A DNA stretch of 64,000 nt from DFXE01 sp032054765 (GTDB taxonomy: Bacteria > Bacteroidota > Bacteroidia > Bacteroidales > Tannerellaceae), in the NCBI GenBank assembly GCA_032054765.1, contig DAMBSC010000002.1:248001-312000 (forward strand). The letters are read 5' to 3'. A program made the position numbers and the translations under genes. Below the pieces are notes generated by a model. That model was not told the origin of the DNA, searched no databases, and saw only the letters and a list, made by a program, of their open reading frames with translations. The first letter of the stretch is position 1; each line of letters begins with the position of its first letter. Of the stretch, positions 62,386-64,000 are shown piece by piece.

Positions 62386-62931
62386 ATGATTCTAAGCGAA
62401 AGAGAAACACGAAAAGAACAAGTATTGCATATAGCTCGTCAAATGATGACAGCGGCTCGTACAGCACCTAAAGGGAAAGGAATGGACATCATAGAAATTG
62501 CTATGATAACAGATGAAGATATCGAGCGTCTATCCGTTGAAATGTTGAAAGTAGCAGCGGAAAAAGGATTGAAATTCTTTCTACGTGATGCAGATAATAT
62601 TCTACAAGCTGATGCCATAATTATTATTGGAACAAGACAACAAACACATGGCCTAAATTGTGCGCATTGTGGATATGACACATGTGCAGAAAAGCCAGAT
62701 TATGTACCTTGTGCTATTAATTCGGTAGATGTAGGCATTGCAGTCGGTTCTGTCTGCGCTACTGCATCTGATCTTCGGGTAGATACACGAGTTATGTTCA
62801 GTGCCGGTTTTGCAGCTCAACGATTAGGTTATCTAAATGATTGTAAATGCATTATGGCAATACCCATCAGTGCAACTACCAAAAATCCCTTTTTCGATAG
62901 AAAACCCAAAGAAGTGAAAAGTGAATCGTAG
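62386..62931 (+). CDS. DUF2148 ferredoxin-like protein
   Basis: A 181-residue protein (MILSERETRKEQVLHIARQM; TAPKGKGMDIIEIAMI; LNCAHCGYDTCAEKP). The clustered cysteines (C-x2-C-x4-C, then further Cys at CVP/CAT/CKC) suggest an iron-sulfur site, as annotated for DUF2148 proteins in anaerobes. Function unknown. It is convergent with nadE. Confidence 0.82.
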   Translation: MILSERETRKEQVLHIARQMMTAARTAPKGKGMDIIEIAMITDEDIERLSVEMLKVAAEKGLKFFLRDADNILQADAIIIIGTRQQTHGLNCAHCGYDTCAEKPDYVPCAINSVDVGIAVGSVCATASDLRVDTRVMFSAGFAAQRLGYLNDCKCIMAIPISATTKNPFFDRKPKEVKSES

Positions 62932-62947
62932 ATCGGCCTTAGCCAAA

Positions 62948-63002
62948 AGTGAAAATTATTTTTTCCAAACATTTTCAATTTTCAACTTTCAATTTTTCAA
63001 TT
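62948..63002. repeat. TTTTCAA-type repeat reaching into nadE
   Basis: A member of the family at 7201, 39410 and 44092. Its right part (62971-63002) encodes the last residues of NadE (EIEKLKVEN). Confidence 0.75.
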
Positions 63003-64000
63003 TCATCCAGCCAAAGGCTTGATGAAGCATCGCTTGGCATGCGCCAATCTCCTCGTGGAGAAAGACTGACAGATCCTACTTTAGGGCCATCAGGTAAACA
63101 ACTACGTTTAAATTGTTGCGCAAAGAAACGGCGGAAGAAAGTATGTAGCCAACTCTTAATCGTATCTTTATCATATTTACCCGAGAAAGCTTGTTGAGCC
63201 AGATAGAATATCTTGGAAGGCGAAGCCCCGAAACGTAAGAATTGATAGAGGAAAAAGTCATGTAATTCATACGGTCCAACTAAATCTTCTGTTTTTTGTG
63301 CAATATTTCCGTCCTTATCTGCAGGAATTAATTCAGGGCTGATCGGGGTATCGGCAATATCTAATAAAGTATGTTTGGAGTTTTCATCCACTTTATTATG
63401 GGCAACCCATTCCACCAACGAACGAACTAATGTTTTAGGTATACTTGTATTTACTCCGTACATCGACATATGGTCACCATTATACGTAGCCCAACCTAAA
63501 GCCAGCTCAGAGACATCTCCTGTACCTATTACCAATCCGTTTTCCTGATTGGCTATATCCATCAGGATTTGTGTACGTTCTCGTGCCTGACTATTTTCGT
63601 AGGTTACATCATGCACGTCAGGGTTATGTCCTATATCTTCAAAATGTTGTATAGTTGCTTTTACTATGGATATTTCACGTATTGTTATTCCTAACGAACG
63701 CATTAAAGCAATGGCATTATTATACGTTCTATTTGTAGTTCCAAACCCAGGCATAGTGATACCTAAAATATGTTCACGTGGCATCTTTAGTGCATCAAAA
63801 GTCATTACCGTCACCATCAATGCAAGTGTAGAATCCAATCCGCCTGATATACCAATTACAGCCGTTTTTGCATGGATATGCGATATCCTTTTTGCCAAAC
63901 CTGCCACTTGAATATTGAATATTTCTTCACAACGTTCATTTAAAACTTCTCCTGAAGGAACAAATGGATGTGGATCTATATAACGATTTATTTTTTGAAT
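62975..64000 (-). CDS. nadE: Glutamine-dependent NAD synthetase, C-terminal part
   Basis: The synthetase domain of NadE. The frame is open to the right window edge, so the 5' part (glutaminase domain) is missing. It has HPFVPSGEVLNERCEEIFNIQ, the PP-loop IGISGGLDSTLALMV, and EDLVGPYELHDFFLYQFLRFGASP. It makes NAD from deamido-NAD with glutamine nitrogen. The last ~9 residues (EIEKLKVEN) are encoded by an intergenic-type repeat. Confidence 0.95.
   Translation of the reverse strand: MQKINRYIDPHPFVPSGEVLNERCEEIFNIQVAGLAKRISHIHAKTAVIGISGGLDSTLALMVTVMTFDALKMPREHILGITMPGFGTTNRTYNNAIALMRSLGITIREISIVKATIQHFEDIGHNPDVHDVTYENSQARERTQILMDIANQENGLVIGTGDVSELALGWATYNGDHMSMYGVNTSIPKTLVRSLVEWVAHNKVDENSKHTLLDIADTPISPELIPADKDGNIAQKTEDLVGPYELHDFFLYQFLRFGASPSKIFYLAQQAFSGKYDKDTIKSWLHTFFRRFFAQQFKRSCLPDGPKVGSVSLSPRGDWRMPSDASSSLWLDEIEKLKVEN

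Overview
The window is AT-rich chromosomal DNA from a member of the phylum Bacteroidota, most probably the order Bacteroidales (genus not resolved). The reasons are a SusC/SusD pair, many lipoproteins with Bacteroidota-type signal peptides, GldD/GldE, the Bacteroides-type succinylornithine carbamoyltransferase, HU-HIG DNA-binding proteins, and promoters of the TTTG-N19-TAnnTTTG type. No rRNA, tRNA, CRISPR array or complete insertion sequence was recognised.

Layout. 1-4169 (minus): a glycan-degradation operon, MocA-type oxidoreductase, GH95-like lipoprotein and a sulfatase cut by the window edge. 4275-4863: an 86-bp inverted repeat enclosing a relic HU-HIG gene with its palindrome array. 4987-9598: XRE-cupin regulator, acyl-CoA ligase, proB and proA. 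9618-15986: a lipoprotein, argF', a Tsx-like protein, ssb-gldE-gldD-phosphopantetheinyl transferase, and a PepSY-like lipoprotein. 16105-25455: ferredoxin-type aldo/keto reductase, a NahK-like kinase divergent from a GH20 hexosaminidase, and SusD/SusC. 25940-30827: an HU-HIG gene with its palindrome array, divergent from a four-gene envelope glycosylation cluster (ArnT-like, GT2, LAB_N, UDP-GlcA epimerase). 30926-45075: a 14-kb same-strand locus with an IclR regulator, two large periplasmic CxxCH proteins, a RidA/chorismatase-fold protein, a cupin lipoprotein, a ResB-CcsA cytochrome c maturation fusion, a VOC protein, DhaK, DhaL and LsrF. 45166-51874 (minus): S9 peptidase, methyltransferase, ispE, an MFS carrier and folC. 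51974-53962: a TSCPD protein, a second intact HU-HIG gene with its array, and a broken S8 peptidase. 53963-59025: GH51 and a heterodimeric ABC exporter. 59176-64000: a lipoprotein, a KamA-like radical SAM protein, a DUF2148 protein and the C-terminal part of nadE.

The most striking signal is a three-times repeated module: a gene for an HU-type domain fused to a C-terminal winged helix, preceded by four imperfect palindromes whose centres are exactly 22 bp apart. In the two intact copies the array lies just downstream of a recognisable promoter, so it would be in the 5' leader. Each array has its own stem sequence. Two intact copies and one decayed copy are present. The relic keeps the array geometry, the -33 box and the array-to-ATG distance of one intact sibling. 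This looks like a family of self-cognate regulator/operator cassettes, some flanked by a dispersed GTGAC-type palindrome. The second notable unit is the IclR-to-LsrF locus, which couples periplasmic c-type cytochromes and their maturation machinery to short-chain ketose kinase and thiolase/aldolase functions; I know of no named pathway with this gene set.

Intergenic DNA also carries several dispersed families of short inverted or simple repeats (TTTTCAA type, ACTCAATC type, TTAATTAA type). Some of these extend into coding 3' ends (nadE, ssb).
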